Below, one piece after another: positions 24,613 to 33,518 of a DNA stretch of 64,000 nt. The notes under the pieces are model-generated. The model did no database searches and had not been told where the DNA came from. It saw only the letters and a list, made by a program, of their open reading frames with translations. The translations under genes and the position numbers were made by a program. The first letter of the stretch is position 1. Every line of letters starts with the position of its first letter. The DNA is taken from contig AP021858.1 in assembly GCA_017347465.1 (NCBI GenBank), positions 1,568,472-1,632,471 on the forward strand, written 5' to 3'. This DNA comes from Candidatus Nitrosymbiomonas proteolyticus (GTDB taxonomy: Bacteria > Armatimonadota > Fimbriimonadia > Fimbriimonadales > Fimbriimonadaceae).

Positions 24613-26052
24613 TTAGCTTTCGAGAGTGAGCACGATCCGATAGCGGAATCGCAAGAGTTCCGTTCCGCCCCTCGCGCCGCCACCCTGCGCGCCGCCGCTC
24701 CCGGTCGCTGCGGGAGGGCCCATGATGCCCTGGCCGCCGCGTCCGCCGCGCCCTGCTCCCGGAGGTCCCATTGTGCCAGCTTGGCCGATCCCCTGGGTTC
24801 CTGACATGCGTCCGCCTTCATCGTCGCTGCGCTGCCCGCCGCCGCCACTCATTGGGGCGTTGCGGGTCCCTCCTCCAGGTTGCGCCGAGGTGCCCTGAGA
24901 TTGCTGGCGAGTGTCGGCGGTCAGGTCCCAAACGAACTTGACTGGTACGCCGAGGTCGAGGGCGAACCACGTGGTCTGCTCGACGGAGACTCTCTCTCCT
25001 CCGAGCGCTGCCTGCCCGTCCTTACCCTGCCCAGGCGAGGGTACGGACGCCTGAGCAACGCTCGTTCGAATCTTTGCGCACGGATGGCCCATTTCCCATT
25101 CCATGCCCAAGAGTTCGCCTCGGGCTGGGAGTTTGGCGACCAGCGACTTGAGTTCGTACCATCGATCCAAGTCGAGAGTCGGAAGCTGGAAGCTCGACGC
25201 CCAGAAATCGCCCGGTTTGACTGACTTGGTCGGCAGTGTGGGCAAGGGAATCAGCACGTAGAGGTCAGTTCGCGCAGGATCACCCAGCGAGCCTTCGATC
25301 GGCACGTAGAGCGGAACAAACCCGAACTCTTCGGAGCCGGTGGGGTTGATCGCCATGTACAGCGGGTGCATCTGCCAGTCGTAGTAGCGAGCCCCTTCGA
25401 GGACCTCGCCGGCGGCGTTCTCAAGGAGCGTGAAGTGGGCGTAATTCTTACCGGGGTCGGGGAGCGCTTGCACCCGCACGAGCCCTTTACCGTCCGGAAG
25501 GACGTTATCGATTGCATAAAGCAGTCGGAACTTGTCGGATTCGACCGGCAGCTCGGCCGCACGTCCGCCCATCCTTGCCTGGGCCTCGCTGATCGAACTC
25601 AGCGTTCCCGCGACTTCGACGTTGTAGATCAGCTCTTTGCCTTGCTTGAACTTGTACCGAAGCGAGAATCCGTCATCAGGGACGTCGATCGACGTCGAAT
25701 TGGCGACGGTGACCTCGACGGACGATCTCTCCAAGACCACCGAACGCTCGCCCTGATCTTGGAACAGGACGAGAGCGATCTGGGTCTTGCCATCGGCGAT
25801 CTTGCGTTCCTTGGTGTCGAGGATGTACTCGAAGTAGCCGTCCTTCTTATCGAAAACGGTCGCTTCGACGAACTTCCCGTTCACATAAACGCCCACATAA
25901 CCCCGGTCGGGAATGCTGTTTTCGGGCACGAGAACCCGAATCTTCTCCCGAACCTTGGAGCCGTCGACCGGTCTCACGATCGTAAATGGCGCTTGCGCAA
26001 GCACCGCTCCTGCGAGCGCTACGGCAAGAATCGTTCCCCAAAAACGCTTCAT
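24613..26052 (-). CDS. Secreted protein with glycine-rich C-terminal region
   Basis: About 479 residues. A signal peptide (MKRFWGTILAVALAGAVLAQ) leads into an Ig-like segment near residues 25-110 (VRPVDGSKVREKIRVLVPENS). A beta-rich middle follows, then a low-complexity tail rich in Gly, Gln, Pro and Ser (residues about 390-465), and a final strand. I do not recognise a family. The start at 26052 is supported by GGAGG upstream. It is the first gene of the minus-strand run that continues into tatC, 20 bases downstream. Confidence 0.75.
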   Translation of the reverse strand: MKRFWGTILAVALAGAVLAQAPFTIVRPVDGSKVREKIRVLVPENSIPDRGYVGVYVNGKFVEATVFDKKDGYFEYILDTKERKIADGKTQIALVLFQDQGERSVVLERSSVEVTVANSTSIDVPDDGFSLRYKFKQGKELIYNVEVAGTLSSISEAQARMGGRAAELPVESDKFRLLYAIDNVLPDGKGLVRVQALPDPGKNYAHFTLLENAAGEVLEGARYYDWQMHPLYMAINPTGSEEFGFVPLYVPIEGSLGDPARTDLYVLIPLPTLPTKSVKPGDFWASSFQLPTLDLDRWYELKSLVAKLPARGELLGMEWEMGHPCAKIRTSVAQASVPSPGQGKDGQAALGGERVSVEQTTWFALDLGVPVKFVWDLTADTRQQSQGTSAQPGGGTRNAPMSGGGGQRSDDEGGRMSGTQGIGQAGTMGPPGAGRGGRGGQGIMGPPAATGSGGAQGGGARGGTELLRFRYRIVLTLES

Positions 26053-26270
26053 TCGTTGTCCTCCGACAATCACCGAGGCAAGGCCATGCCTTGACCTGCG
26101 GCTGTCCAACCATTATGACGCGATCCAATCGCGACACGTCACAGATACGACGGCCAGGAGCGACTTTCTGGTTCAACCGACGCGCGGGATTCGGCTGCGG
26201 AAAGTTTCCGCGACGCTTTCTCGCGAATCTAAGGGCATGGGCGACTCCATCCCGCATAATAGGAGGGTCG

Positions 26271-28490
26271 ATGCCCACGACCCAATCCATTCCTCTGAAC
26301 GAAGAACAGCGGCGAGCTGTCGAACATGAAGGCGGCCCGCTGCTCGTGTTTGCGGGCGCGGGCTCAGGCAAGACCCGTGTGATCGCGGCGCGGATCGCTC
26401 GATTGGTCGCGGGCGGAGTGTATGCGGATAGGATTCTTGCGGTAACTTTTACAAACAAAGCTGCCCGCGAGATGTCGGAGCGAGTGGAGAGCCTAACCGG
26501 CGCGTCGGTACGCCCGATGTGGATCGGCACCTTTCATTCGATCTGCAGCCGGATGCTTCGAAGAGACGCCGATAAACTTGGACTTTCTCGCGACTTCGTG
26601 ATTTACGACGACTCCGACCAACTGAGCCTCATTCGTGAGATATTTAAGTCCAAGAATCTCGACGAAAAATCAATCAATCCTCGCGTCATCCTCCGAGAGA
26701 TTAGCAACGCCAAGGAGCGGCTCGAAAGTCCGGACGCGATGGCCGGGCGGGTCGCAGGTTTCATCGAGCGCATTGCGGTAGATGTGTATAGGTCATATTC
26801 GGAAAGACTTCAGAAATCTAACGCCATGGATTTCGACGACCTGATCTACTGGGCTGTTCGGCTCCTCGAACAACGCGCCGACGTACGGGAGCAGTATCAG
26901 AGCAGGTTTCAGCACGTTCTCGTGGACGAGTACCAGGACGTCAATCTTTCTCAATACCGATTTGTACAACTCATGGCCGAAAAGAGTCGCAATTTAGTCG
27001 TCGTTGGGGATGACGACCAAAGCATTTATCGGTGGCGCGGCGCCGACGTCAAGCTCATCCTCAGCTTCAAAGCCGACTGGCCCGACGCGACGATCATCAA
27101 GCTCCAGCAGAACTACCGATCGACCAAGACCATTTTGCGGGCCGCAAACGAGGTCATCCGAAACAACCGGTCGAGGGCGCACAAGGAACTCTGGACCGAG
27201 AACACCGAGGGCGCGCACATCCACCTCATCGAAGCCGGAACCGAACTCGACGAGGCGATGGCCGTCGCCGAAACCATCCTGCAGGACACCTCGACGGGTC
27301 GAAGAAAATACGGCGAGTTCGCCGTGCTTTACCGAACGAACGCGCAGAGCCGGGTGCTGGAAGAAGCCCTTCTGACGCTGCGGATTCCGCATGTGCTGAT
27401 CGGCGGGCAGAGGTTTTATGAGCGGAAAGAGATCAAGGACGCGGTGGCGTACTTGCGCCTGGTGCTCAACTCTCAGGACGACGTTTCGTTTCGGCGGGTG
27501 ATCAACGTTCCCACGAGGGGGATCGGGGCTACCAGCATCCAAGCGATCGAGCAATTCGCCGCTGCCAATTCGATTTCGCTCCTCGAAGCCTGCGCCACCG
27601 AGGAGTTCCTCCAACAGCTTTCGTCCCGCGCCCGAAACCCCATCGGCGCGTTTTCAAAAGCGATTCTCGAAGCCCGGCACCTCTCGGAATCCGGCGGCGT
27701 CACGCAGGTGTTGAAATCCCTTCTTCAGGCAAGCGGGTACCTATCCTCGCTTCGCGAAGACCGCTCGCCCGACGCCCAATCGCGATTGGAGAACCTCCAG
27801 GAGTTGCTCAACGTCACCACGCAGTACGACGCCTCAGCGGACGAGCCGACGCTCTCCGGGTTCCTCGAAAGCGTTGCGTTGGTGTCGGACGCTGATTCTA
27901 TCGGCGAAGGCGGGGAGGCTGTCACGCTGATGACCCTCCACACGGCGAAAGGCCTGGAGTTTCCGGTCGTGTTCATCACGGGGTTGGAAGAGGGTGTGTT
28001 CCCGCATTCGAGGTCGATGCAAGATGACGCGGAGCTCGAAGAGGAGCGAAGGCTCTGCTATGTGGGCATGACCCGCGCGCAACAGGAACTCTATTTGTTG
28101 AGGGCACACCGGCGAAGCGTGTATGGACAGCCTCAGTTCAACCGTCCCTCGCGATTTCTTGAGGAAATTCCGCGAGAACTTATACGCGTCATGGGTGGAT
28201 CGCGTCCCGCGCCCGAGGGGCTCTCCACGGTTTATCAGGAGCGCTCGGGCCGATATGGCGTGATCGAGCCTCGGGTCGCAGCCTCGCCGCCCCCGCGCAC
28301 GGCCCTGCGCTCGCCGGACTGGAAACCGCCTTTCGACGTCGGGCAGACGGTGCGCCATGCGAAGTTTGGCGTCGGGGTCGTGGTGGCTTGCGTGCCGATC
28401 AAGGGAGACACCGAAGTGACCGTCGCGTTTCCGGGTGTCATTGGAGTCAAGAAACTGGTGCAAGGCCTTGCGAAGCTCGAACCTACTTAG
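26271..28490 (+). CDS. pcrA: ATP-dependent DNA helicase PcrA/UvrD
   Basis: 739 residues of superfamily 1A. Motif Q/I is NEEQRRAVEHEGGPLLVFAGAGSGKT, motif II VLVDEYQDVN, motif III GDDDQSIYRWRGAD, motif V TLHTAKGLEFPVVF and motif VI YVGMTRAQQELYL. The C-terminus ends in a Tudor-like tail (VRHAKFGVGVVVAC), typical of PcrA for RNA polymerase contact. It translocates 3'-5' in excision repair and removes recombinase. The start ATG 26271 has AGGAGGG seven bases upstream; the longer frame from 25986 is rejected. The next gene overlaps its 3' end. Confidence 0.96.
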   Translation: MPTTQSIPLNEEQRRAVEHEGGPLLVFAGAGSGKTRVIAARIARLVAGGVYADRILAVTFTNKAAREMSERVESLTGASVRPMWIGTFHSICSRMLRRDADKLGLSRDFVIYDDSDQLSLIREIFKSKNLDEKSINPRVILREISNAKERLESPDAMAGRVAGFIERIAVDVYRSYSERLQKSNAMDFDDLIYWAVRLLEQRADVREQYQSRFQHVLVDEYQDVNLSQYRFVQLMAEKSRNLVVVGDDDQSIYRWRGADVKLILSFKADWPDATIIKLQQNYRSTKTILRAANEVIRNNRSRAHKELWTENTEGAHIHLIEAGTELDEAMAVAETILQDTSTGRRKYGEFAVLYRTNAQSRVLEEALLTLRIPHVLIGGQRFYERKEIKDAVAYLRLVLNSQDDVSFRRVINVPTRGIGATSIQAIEQFAAANSISLLEACATEEFLQQLSSRARNPIGAFSKAILEARHLSESGGVTQVLKSLLQASGYLSSLREDRSPDAQSRLENLQELLNVTTQYDASADEPTLSGFLESVALVSDADSIGEGGEAVTLMTLHTAKGLEFPVVFITGLEEGVFPHSRSMQDDAELEEERRLCYVGMTRAQQELYLLRAHRRSVYGQPQFNRPSRFLEEIPRELIRVMGGSRPAPEGLSTVYQERSGRYGVIEPRVAASPPPRTALRSPDWKPPFDVGQTVRHAKFGVGVVVACVPIKGDTEVTVAFPGVIGVKKLVQGLAKLEPT

Positions 28491-29058
28491 CTGCGGTTTG
28501 GGGGCCGCGATGTCGCTCTTGGCGGCAGGCTGCGGCCCGAAGAACGAGTACTTCCCGCTCGATGTGGGAGACTCGTGGACGTTCGGAGTTCGAACGGGGT
28601 ATGGGTCATTTTCCGAGTCCATTCGTACGACGCGGGAAATCTCGGTCGGGGGCCACAAGGGCCTGGAACTGGTGAGTCGGGGAGGCACGTCGCGCTTGTA
28701 TCAGGACGGCGGCGATCTTTACTTGTCCGAGGGCGCGGTCGGGAGGTTCGAACCTCCGATCCCCCTGCTCTCCGCGGACGAGGCTGAGTCGAGGCGGGCC
28801 TGGGAGGGCGTGGTCATCCTGCGTGGGGCCCAGAGGCGAGCGAAGGGCGTGTGGAGTCAGAGGTTCGAGAAGTCCCCTCTGCCTTCGTTTCCGTCGTCTC
28901 ATGTCTTGCGATCCACCTTCGTTTTCGACTTGGGGACGCGCCATTACGAACTCAACAGTTGGTTCTTGGCAGGCGAGGGCTTGATCCTACAGGAGCAACG
29001 GGCGAACGGAGAACTGGTGACTCGGCTCGAGCGCGTGGGCACCTCGCCCGCCAACTGA
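28468..29058 (+). CDS. Putative lipoprotein of unknown function
   Basis: About 196 residues. The N-terminus (SNLLSCGLGAAMSLLAAGC) has a lipobox (LAAGC), so the mature protein is an acylated periplasmic or outer-membrane lipoprotein. The body is beta-rich (YFPLDVGDSWTFGV, WSQRFEKSPL) and resembles small envelope lipoproteins whose N-terminal motif FPL.VG..W is common in hypothetical proteins. I cannot name a function. The start is uncertain: TTG 28468 starts the signal peptide, while GTG 28435 is an alternative, both inside pcrA. Overlap with pcrA implies co-transcription. Confidence 0.7.
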   Translation: MRSSNLLSCGLGAAMSLLAAGCGPKNEYFPLDVGDSWTFGVRTGYGSFSESIRTTREISVGGHKGLELVSRGGTSRLYQDGGDLYLSEGAVGRFEPPIPLLSADEAESRRAWEGVVILRGAQRRAKGVWSQRFEKSPLPSFPSSHVLRSTFVFDLGTRHYELNSWFLAGEGLILQEQRANGELVTRLERVGTSPAN

Positions 29059-29077
29059 CTTTGGTTCAAAGAGAAAA

Positions 29078-29104
29078 AACCCGGCCAAGGGCCGGGTTCT
29101 TCTT
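29078..29104. terminator. Bidirectional intrinsic terminator
   Basis: AACCCGGCC (29078-29086), loop AAG, GGCCGGGTT (29090-29098). A run of six A lies upstream on the plus strand, giving a U-tract for the minus-strand PEP-CTERM transcript. CTTCTT downstream gives a weaker tract for the plus-strand lipoprotein transcript. Confidence 0.85.
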
Positions 29105-29123
29105 CCCTCATCGGTCGAGGAGC

Positions 29124-29768
29124 TTATTTCTTGCGTCGTCGAACCACAGCGGCAAGGCCAAGCCCGAGGGCGGCCAGGGTCGCGGGCTCAGGAACCGCGC
29201 AGTAGGATGCTCCTGTGAGCGAGATCCGATATGCGCCAGTGAGCGTCGAAGCGGCCGTGCCGTTCCAATCGAAGATTGGGCCGCCCGCGCCAGGGCCGTC
29301 GGGAGCGCGCTCGACGTTGTACGGGGTGTCCAACCACAGTTCGGCGCCGGTCGCGTCTACGGGGTCGCGGTCATATCGGCTGATCGCGAGGTAATAGTAG
29401 CCAGGTCCGGGCAAGAACGCTCCAGTAATCACAGACTGGAGTCCAGTGGCGGCTGGGTCGTCATCGTTGAACGTGACTCCAAATCCGCCCGAATCGAACA
29501 AGAACAATTGCGTGTCCAGCGTGGTGCCACCCACCGTCGAAGCCGAAAAGCTGGTGTGGTCGTAAACAAAGATACAATACATATCCTTGTCGTTTCCGTC
29601 CGCGGCAGCGTTATTGCCAATGAACCCACTGATGAAATCCAAAGTGCCGGAGCCGACCGTGATTTGGGCAGTACCCGGCAGATCGCCAGCATCGCCCACT
29701 TCCGTCCAAAGCTGAGCCTGCGCAACGCCGAGCGACGCCGCCAAGCCCATCAATACGAGTTTCTTCAT
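29124..29768 (-). CDS. PEP-CTERM sorted protein (DVUA0089-like)
   Basis: 214 residues. A signal peptide (MKKLVLMGLAASLGVAQAQ) and a C-terminal sorting module (VPEPATLAALGLGLAAVVRRRKK) identify it as an exosortase substrate. The body has Asp-rich turns and the segments TQLFLFDSGGFG and GPGYYYLAISRYD, resembling pre-peptidase-like domains of DVUA0089-type proteins. Such proteins are displayed on or released from the surface. A GGAGG ribosome site precedes the ATG at 29768. Its terminator is the hairpin at 29078. It is divergent from the HD gene at 29980. Confidence 0.85.
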   Translation of the reverse strand: MKKLVLMGLAASLGVAQAQLWTEVGDAGDLPGTAQITVGSGTLDFISGFIGNNAAADGNDKDMYCIFVYDHTSFSASTVGGTTLDTQLFLFDSGGFGVTFNDDDPAATGLQSVITGAFLPGPGYYYLAISRYDRDPVDATGAELWLDTPYNVERAPDGPGAGGPIFDWNGTAASTLTGAYRISLTGASYCAVPEPATLAALGLGLAAVVRRRKK

Positions 29769-29979
29769 CTTCGCTTCCTCCGAATGATTTGGGCCTTGAA
29801 CTACAATTCAGACGATGGCTAGGTTTTGGGGCCCAAGTGCAAAATCCAATATACAAAGGTTTGTGCGGATTGCCAAGGCATCCGAAAATAACCTGGTACG
29901 TTTACCTGGTCACGATTTGCCGAGTATAAGATTGCGAACGGACGTTTTGAAGAATGGTTAGTACAAAAGGACTGAGATC

Positions 29980-30672
29980 ATGAGCGAGATAGCGGCCGCT
30001 TCGACGAGGAGACCCGTTACGCTCGGCGACGTGAAGAAGAGCCCGAGGGTGCGGGCGCTGATCGACGGCGCGAACGAAGTGATGAAGGCGATGGGATACA
30101 CCGAGCACGGCCATCGCCACGCGGGGATTGTCAGCAGCATCACCCGTTACTTGCTCGAGCAGCTTGGCGCGCCGCCGCGTGAGGTCGAACTTGGACAGAT
30201 CGCGGCGTATCTCCACGACATCGGAAACGTCATCAACCGGGAGAGCCATCCGATCAGCGGCGCCAACCTCGCGTATCCCATTCTCAGCGACTTGGGGATG
30301 CCCGAAGAGGAACTTGCTCCGATCCTCGGGGCTATCGGCAACCATGAGGAGCTTCACGGAACCCCCATCAACACGATTTCAGCCGCGTTGATCGTCGCCG
30401 ACAAGAGCGACGTTCACTACAGCCGAGTCCAAAACCCCATTTTGGAGTCGTTCGACATTCACGACCGGGTGAACTATGCGGTGCAGAAGAGCCGAACGGT
30501 CATGGACCTCGCCGCGCAGAAGATCGAACTGACCTTGGAGATCGACACGAGTTACGCCAGCGTCATGGAGTACTTCGAAATCTTCCTTTCGAGGATGGTG
30601 ATGTGCCGCAAGGCCTGTGATACGTTCGGCTATCAGTTCGTCCTCAGCGTGAACGGTACGATTCTGGGGTAG
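29980..30672 (+). CDS. HD-domain phosphohydrolase
   Basis: 230 residues. The HD signature is present: HGHRHAGIVS (first His), then AAYLHDIGNVINR (His-Asp), and later NHEE and ADKSDVHY. Such proteins act as metal-dependent phosphohydrolases on nucleotides or cyclic nucleotides, or in the HD-GYP manner, but the substrate cannot be deduced. No partner domain is fused. The start ATG 29980 has AAGGACT upstream. It is convergent with pyrF, with only three bases between the genes. Confidence 0.85.
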   Translation: MSEIAAASTRRPVTLGDVKKSPRVRALIDGANEVMKAMGYTEHGHRHAGIVSSITRYLLEQLGAPPREVELGQIAAYLHDIGNVINRESHPISGANLAYPILSDLGMPEEELAPILGAIGNHEELHGTPINTISAALIVADKSDVHYSRVQNPILESFDIHDRVNYAVQKSRTVMDLAAQKIELTLEIDTSYASVMEYFEIFLSRMVMCRKACDTFGYQFVLSVNGTILG

Positions 30673-30675
30673 GCG

Positions 30676-31434
30676 TTACCGAACGGCGAGCGCGTCGGCG
30701 ATTTCGGATTGGATTCGGTGGGCCGCTCCTCGAGGGTCCGAACTGAGCGTGATGGGCCTGCCCACCACGAGGAAGTCCGCTCCCCAGCCAAGTGCGGTGC
30801 GAGGGTCGGTCGATCTTCTGTGCTCGTCGGAAGATTCTCCCGCCGGCCGAATCCCCGGGCTCACGATTAGCGTTTCGTCGCCCAATCTTTCTCGCAGCGT
30901 GCGAATCGCTTCGCCCGAGGCAATCCAGCCGTCAGCACCGGCATCGCGCGTGGCTTGGGCGCGGTGGGCGAGGTAGTTCTTGAGAAAGTCGTCTGGCGCG
31001 CGGATTCCGTCGAGGCCGAGATTGTCCCTTAGTTCGTCTGGCCCCACGCTCGAAAGGAGAGGGACCGAGAGTAGGAGCGGAAGGGAGCGGGCGCCTCGCC
31101 CCTTGACTGCGGCACGGATTGTTGCGGGGCCGCCGTGGAGCGTCAGGAACCTCGCCCGGCCACCCAGGACCTCGACCGCGGTCGCAATCGTTGCGTCGAT
31201 GTCGTCGAGTTTGAGGTCGAGGAACACTTCCTTCCCGAGCGATCGGAGCTTCTCGACCGCCGGCAGGCCTTCGGCAAAGAAGAGCCGGTAACCGACCTTA
31301 TAAAAGAGCACGTCGTCGCCGAGGGCTTCGACGAGTTGGAGCGCGTCTTCGAGGCGCGGAAGGTCCAGTGCGACGATGAGCCGAGATCGAGGGTCGGAGG
31401 GGCGATAAGGTGGGGGCGGCGCAGCTTCGGGCAT
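30676..31434 (-). CDS. pyrF: Orotidine 5'-phosphate decarboxylase
   Basis: 252 residues in TIM-barrel order: LIVALDLPRLEDALQLV, FLDLKLDDID (the catalytic Asp-x-Lys-x-x-Asp), LTLHGG, LLLSVPLLSS and VSPGIRPAG, ending with FLVVGRPI. The enzyme decarboxylates OMP to UMP, the last step of pyrimidine synthesis. The reading frame extends upstream to 31779, but that extension is non-homologous and overlaps the GGDEF gene, so I take ATG 31434 as the start. No other pyr genes adjoin. Confidence 0.93.
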   Translation of the reverse strand: MPEAAPPPPYRPSDPRSRLIVALDLPRLEDALQLVEALGDDVLFYKVGYRLFFAEGLPAVEKLRSLGKEVFLDLKLDDIDATIATAVEVLGGRARFLTLHGGPATIRAAVKGRGARSLPLLLSVPLLSSVGPDELRDNLGLDGIRAPDDFLKNYLAHRAQATRDAGADGWIASGEAIRTLRERLGDETLIVSPGIRPAGESSDEHRRSTDPRTALGWGADFLVVGRPITLSSDPRGAAHRIQSEIADALAVR

Positions 31435-31480
31435 TCCGCCGTGCAGTATGGCACCGAATGGACGCCCGGGCCGCACGTGG

Positions 31481-33427
31481 CTAGGCCGCTGATTCGAACC
31501 CAGCGATCGAGTCGAGAACCTCAGGGTCAAAACGACCCGGATCACGCGCGAGGGCCTGTTCGCCGTAAAGAACCCATTGCTCGAATACGTCGTAAAGCCG
31601 AGCCAGGAATGGGATGCGCGGGCCCACGGTTCCTGCAGCGCCTTTGCCGTCGAATCTCTCGCCCAAGGCGTTGAGACTCGGCAACAAGATTCGCAGGTCG
31701 GGGCTCGCTTCCATCCTCTTGAGCTTGCTGAGGGATTGTGCGCTCCTTGCCCTCCGATATTCGCCCGCGACGACTCCAAGGCACCGTAGTAGGTGGACTT
31801 GCGCCGAACTGAGCTTCAGGTTCTGGGCCGTCTTCTCAATCGCGAGGTCCAACTCCGCGCAAAGCGCCTTCGTCTTGCTCTTGCGTCCCGCGGGAACCCA
31901 CTCCCACAGGTCTTCGAGGGCGATCGCGAACCTCGTGCCGTCCCCAACCGGGCCGCCGGAATACAGCGCAACGCGGTTTCGTCCTGACCTCTTGGCTTCG
32001 AAGAGGGCGGTATCGGCGGCTCGCAAGAGAGAAGAAGCTCCCTGCGCATGGCTCGGATACACCGCCACTCCGATGCTCACCGTTAGCGGGCGTTCCCGGC
32101 CTGAAGGCGTCTGCAGCTTGAGAGATTCGATTTTCGAACGAATCCGCTCGGCTGTCCCCAGGCTTTCTTCCAGATCGCTTCCCGGAAGAACGGCGGTGAA
32201 CTCCTCGCCGCCATATCTCGCCGCAAGGTCGTATTGGCGAACGCACTGCTTGAGCGCGAGAGCGACCTCTTGGAGGACGCCGTCTCCCACGTCATGCCCT
32301 TCCTCTTCGTTGAAGCTGCGGAAGTGATCGACGTCGATCATGAGCGCCCCGATCGGTTGTTCGGTTCGCTCAGCCTCGGCGATTCTCAAGTGGAGGAACT
32401 CCTGAAGCGTGCGATGGTTGGCGATGCCGGTCAGGGGATCGTTGCTCGCCAGCGATTTGAACCGCTCGAACAAGTACGCCTTGTTGAGCGCGAGGGCGAG
32501 GTGCTCGCTCAGCACTGAATGGAACTCTTGAAAGTCGCGGAAGTTCGCTTGATGGTGCTTGGCGACGATTTCGAGGACCCCCATCAGCGAGTCGCCCGCC
32601 ATCAACGGCATCAGGCTCACCCCCCCTGGCTTCAAGTAACAAATCTCGGCTTCGAGCGACGCGCTCAGCGGATTGTCGCCTACGCCGTCGAGGAAGAGCG
32701 GCTTGCGGCAGTCAGCGACGAGTTCGGCAAGGCAGGTGGCCCCTTGGCTCGACTGAATCTGCTTCAGCAAGTGAGCGCCCTTGCGGTTGATTCCGGTGTG
32801 GGCGGCCAGTCGGAGCGGGTTGACGCCGTCTTCAGGAATCCAGAGCATGGCAGCGGCCGGATCGAGACGAGACGCCAAGGCGTGGATCGCCGCAGCGCAG
32901 AGCCCGTCGATTTCCGTATGCGCCGAGGTCACCGCCCCGAGCTCTTTCAGAAGGTCGGCTTCGAGCGAGCTTCGGGAGGCCCTTCCTCGGAAAACGCGTT
33001 CCTCTCGGGCGCAGGTCGCGAGCAACAGGGCCTCTTGGGTGTTGCCGTAGGCGATCGGGGAGGCTAGAAAACGGACGCCTTCGGTATAGAGCGATCCTGA
33101 TTGACCCCCCAGCGCGGATTCGACTAGTGGGCCAAACTCGCTGATCAGCAGGCTTCGCTCCCCAAACCGATCGAAGAACGTACCTGCAAGTCCCCAAGCC
33201 CTTCGCACGAATCCTAATCCGTCGACCAGCGCCACGCCGACATTCGCAGGTTCGAGGTCTGAGATCAGAGCCGGCTCGGGGAGGTCGAGCACGAGCCTTC
33301 CGCCTTCTTTGAGCCGAAGTGCGAGAGGGAACCCAACTGCTGTAGAATCGCCCTGGGGGTCGAGAGCGTCGACGCCCAGCCTTTCGAGCAACTTAACCAA
33401 CTGACAAAGGGAATCAGCCCAGCACAC
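31481..33427 (-). CDS. GAF-GGDEF diguanylate cyclase with degenerate HD-GYP tail
   Basis: About 648 residues. A GAF-like domain lies around the middle (LDPAAAMLWIPEDGVNPLRLAAHTG through VAKHHQANF), followed by GGDEF: LTGIANHRTLQEFL, DVDHFRSFNEEEGHDVGD and ARYGGEEFTAVLP. GGEEF is a permissible active motif, so cyclic-di-GMP synthesis is plausible. The last 110 residues read as a decayed HD-GYP domain (see findings). The N-terminal ~150 residues are unassigned. The start is uncertain: GTG 33427 or ATG 33502, the latter reaching close to the divergent clostripain gene. It sits upstream of pyrF. Confidence 0.88.
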   Translation of the reverse strand: MCWADSLCQLVKLLERLGVDALDPQGDSTAVGFPLALRLKEGGRLVLDLPEPALISDLEPANVGVALVDGLGFVRRAWGLAGTFFDRFGERSLLISEFGPLVESALGGQSGSLYTEGVRFLASPIAYGNTQEALLLATCAREERVFRGRASRSSLEADLLKELGAVTSAHTEIDGLCAAAIHALASRLDPAAAMLWIPEDGVNPLRLAAHTGINRKGAHLLKQIQSSQGATCLAELVADCRKPLFLDGVGDNPLSASLEAEICYLKPGGVSLMPLMAGDSLMGVLEIVAKHHQANFRDFQEFHSVLSEHLALALNKAYLFERFKSLASNDPLTGIANHRTLQEFLHLRIAEAERTEQPIGALMIDVDHFRSFNEEEGHDVGDGVLQEVALALKQCVRQYDLAARYGGEEFTAVLPGSDLEESLGTAERIRSKIESLKLQTPSGRERPLTVSIGVAVYPSHAQGASSLLRAADTALFEAKRSGRNRVALYSGGPVGDGTRFAIALEDLWEWVPAGRKSKTKALCAELDLAIEKTAQNLKLSSAQVHLLRCLGVVAGEYRRARSAQSLSKLKRMEASPDLRILLPSLNALGERFDGKGAAGTVGPRIPFLARLYDVFEQWVLYGEQALARDPGRFDPEVLDSIAGFESAA

Positions 33428-33518
33428 GCTACGTTCGATTCTCGGTTGATTTCCCCGTCGAAACCAGCCTCGTTTGGAAACTTTTGCCCGAAAAGCCGTC
33501 AAAGAGGTAAGGCAAACG

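Noticed and set aside
31435-31779. N-terminal extension of pyrF
   Set aside because: Homology to OMP decarboxylase starts at the ATG near 31434; the extension overlaps the GGDEF gene.
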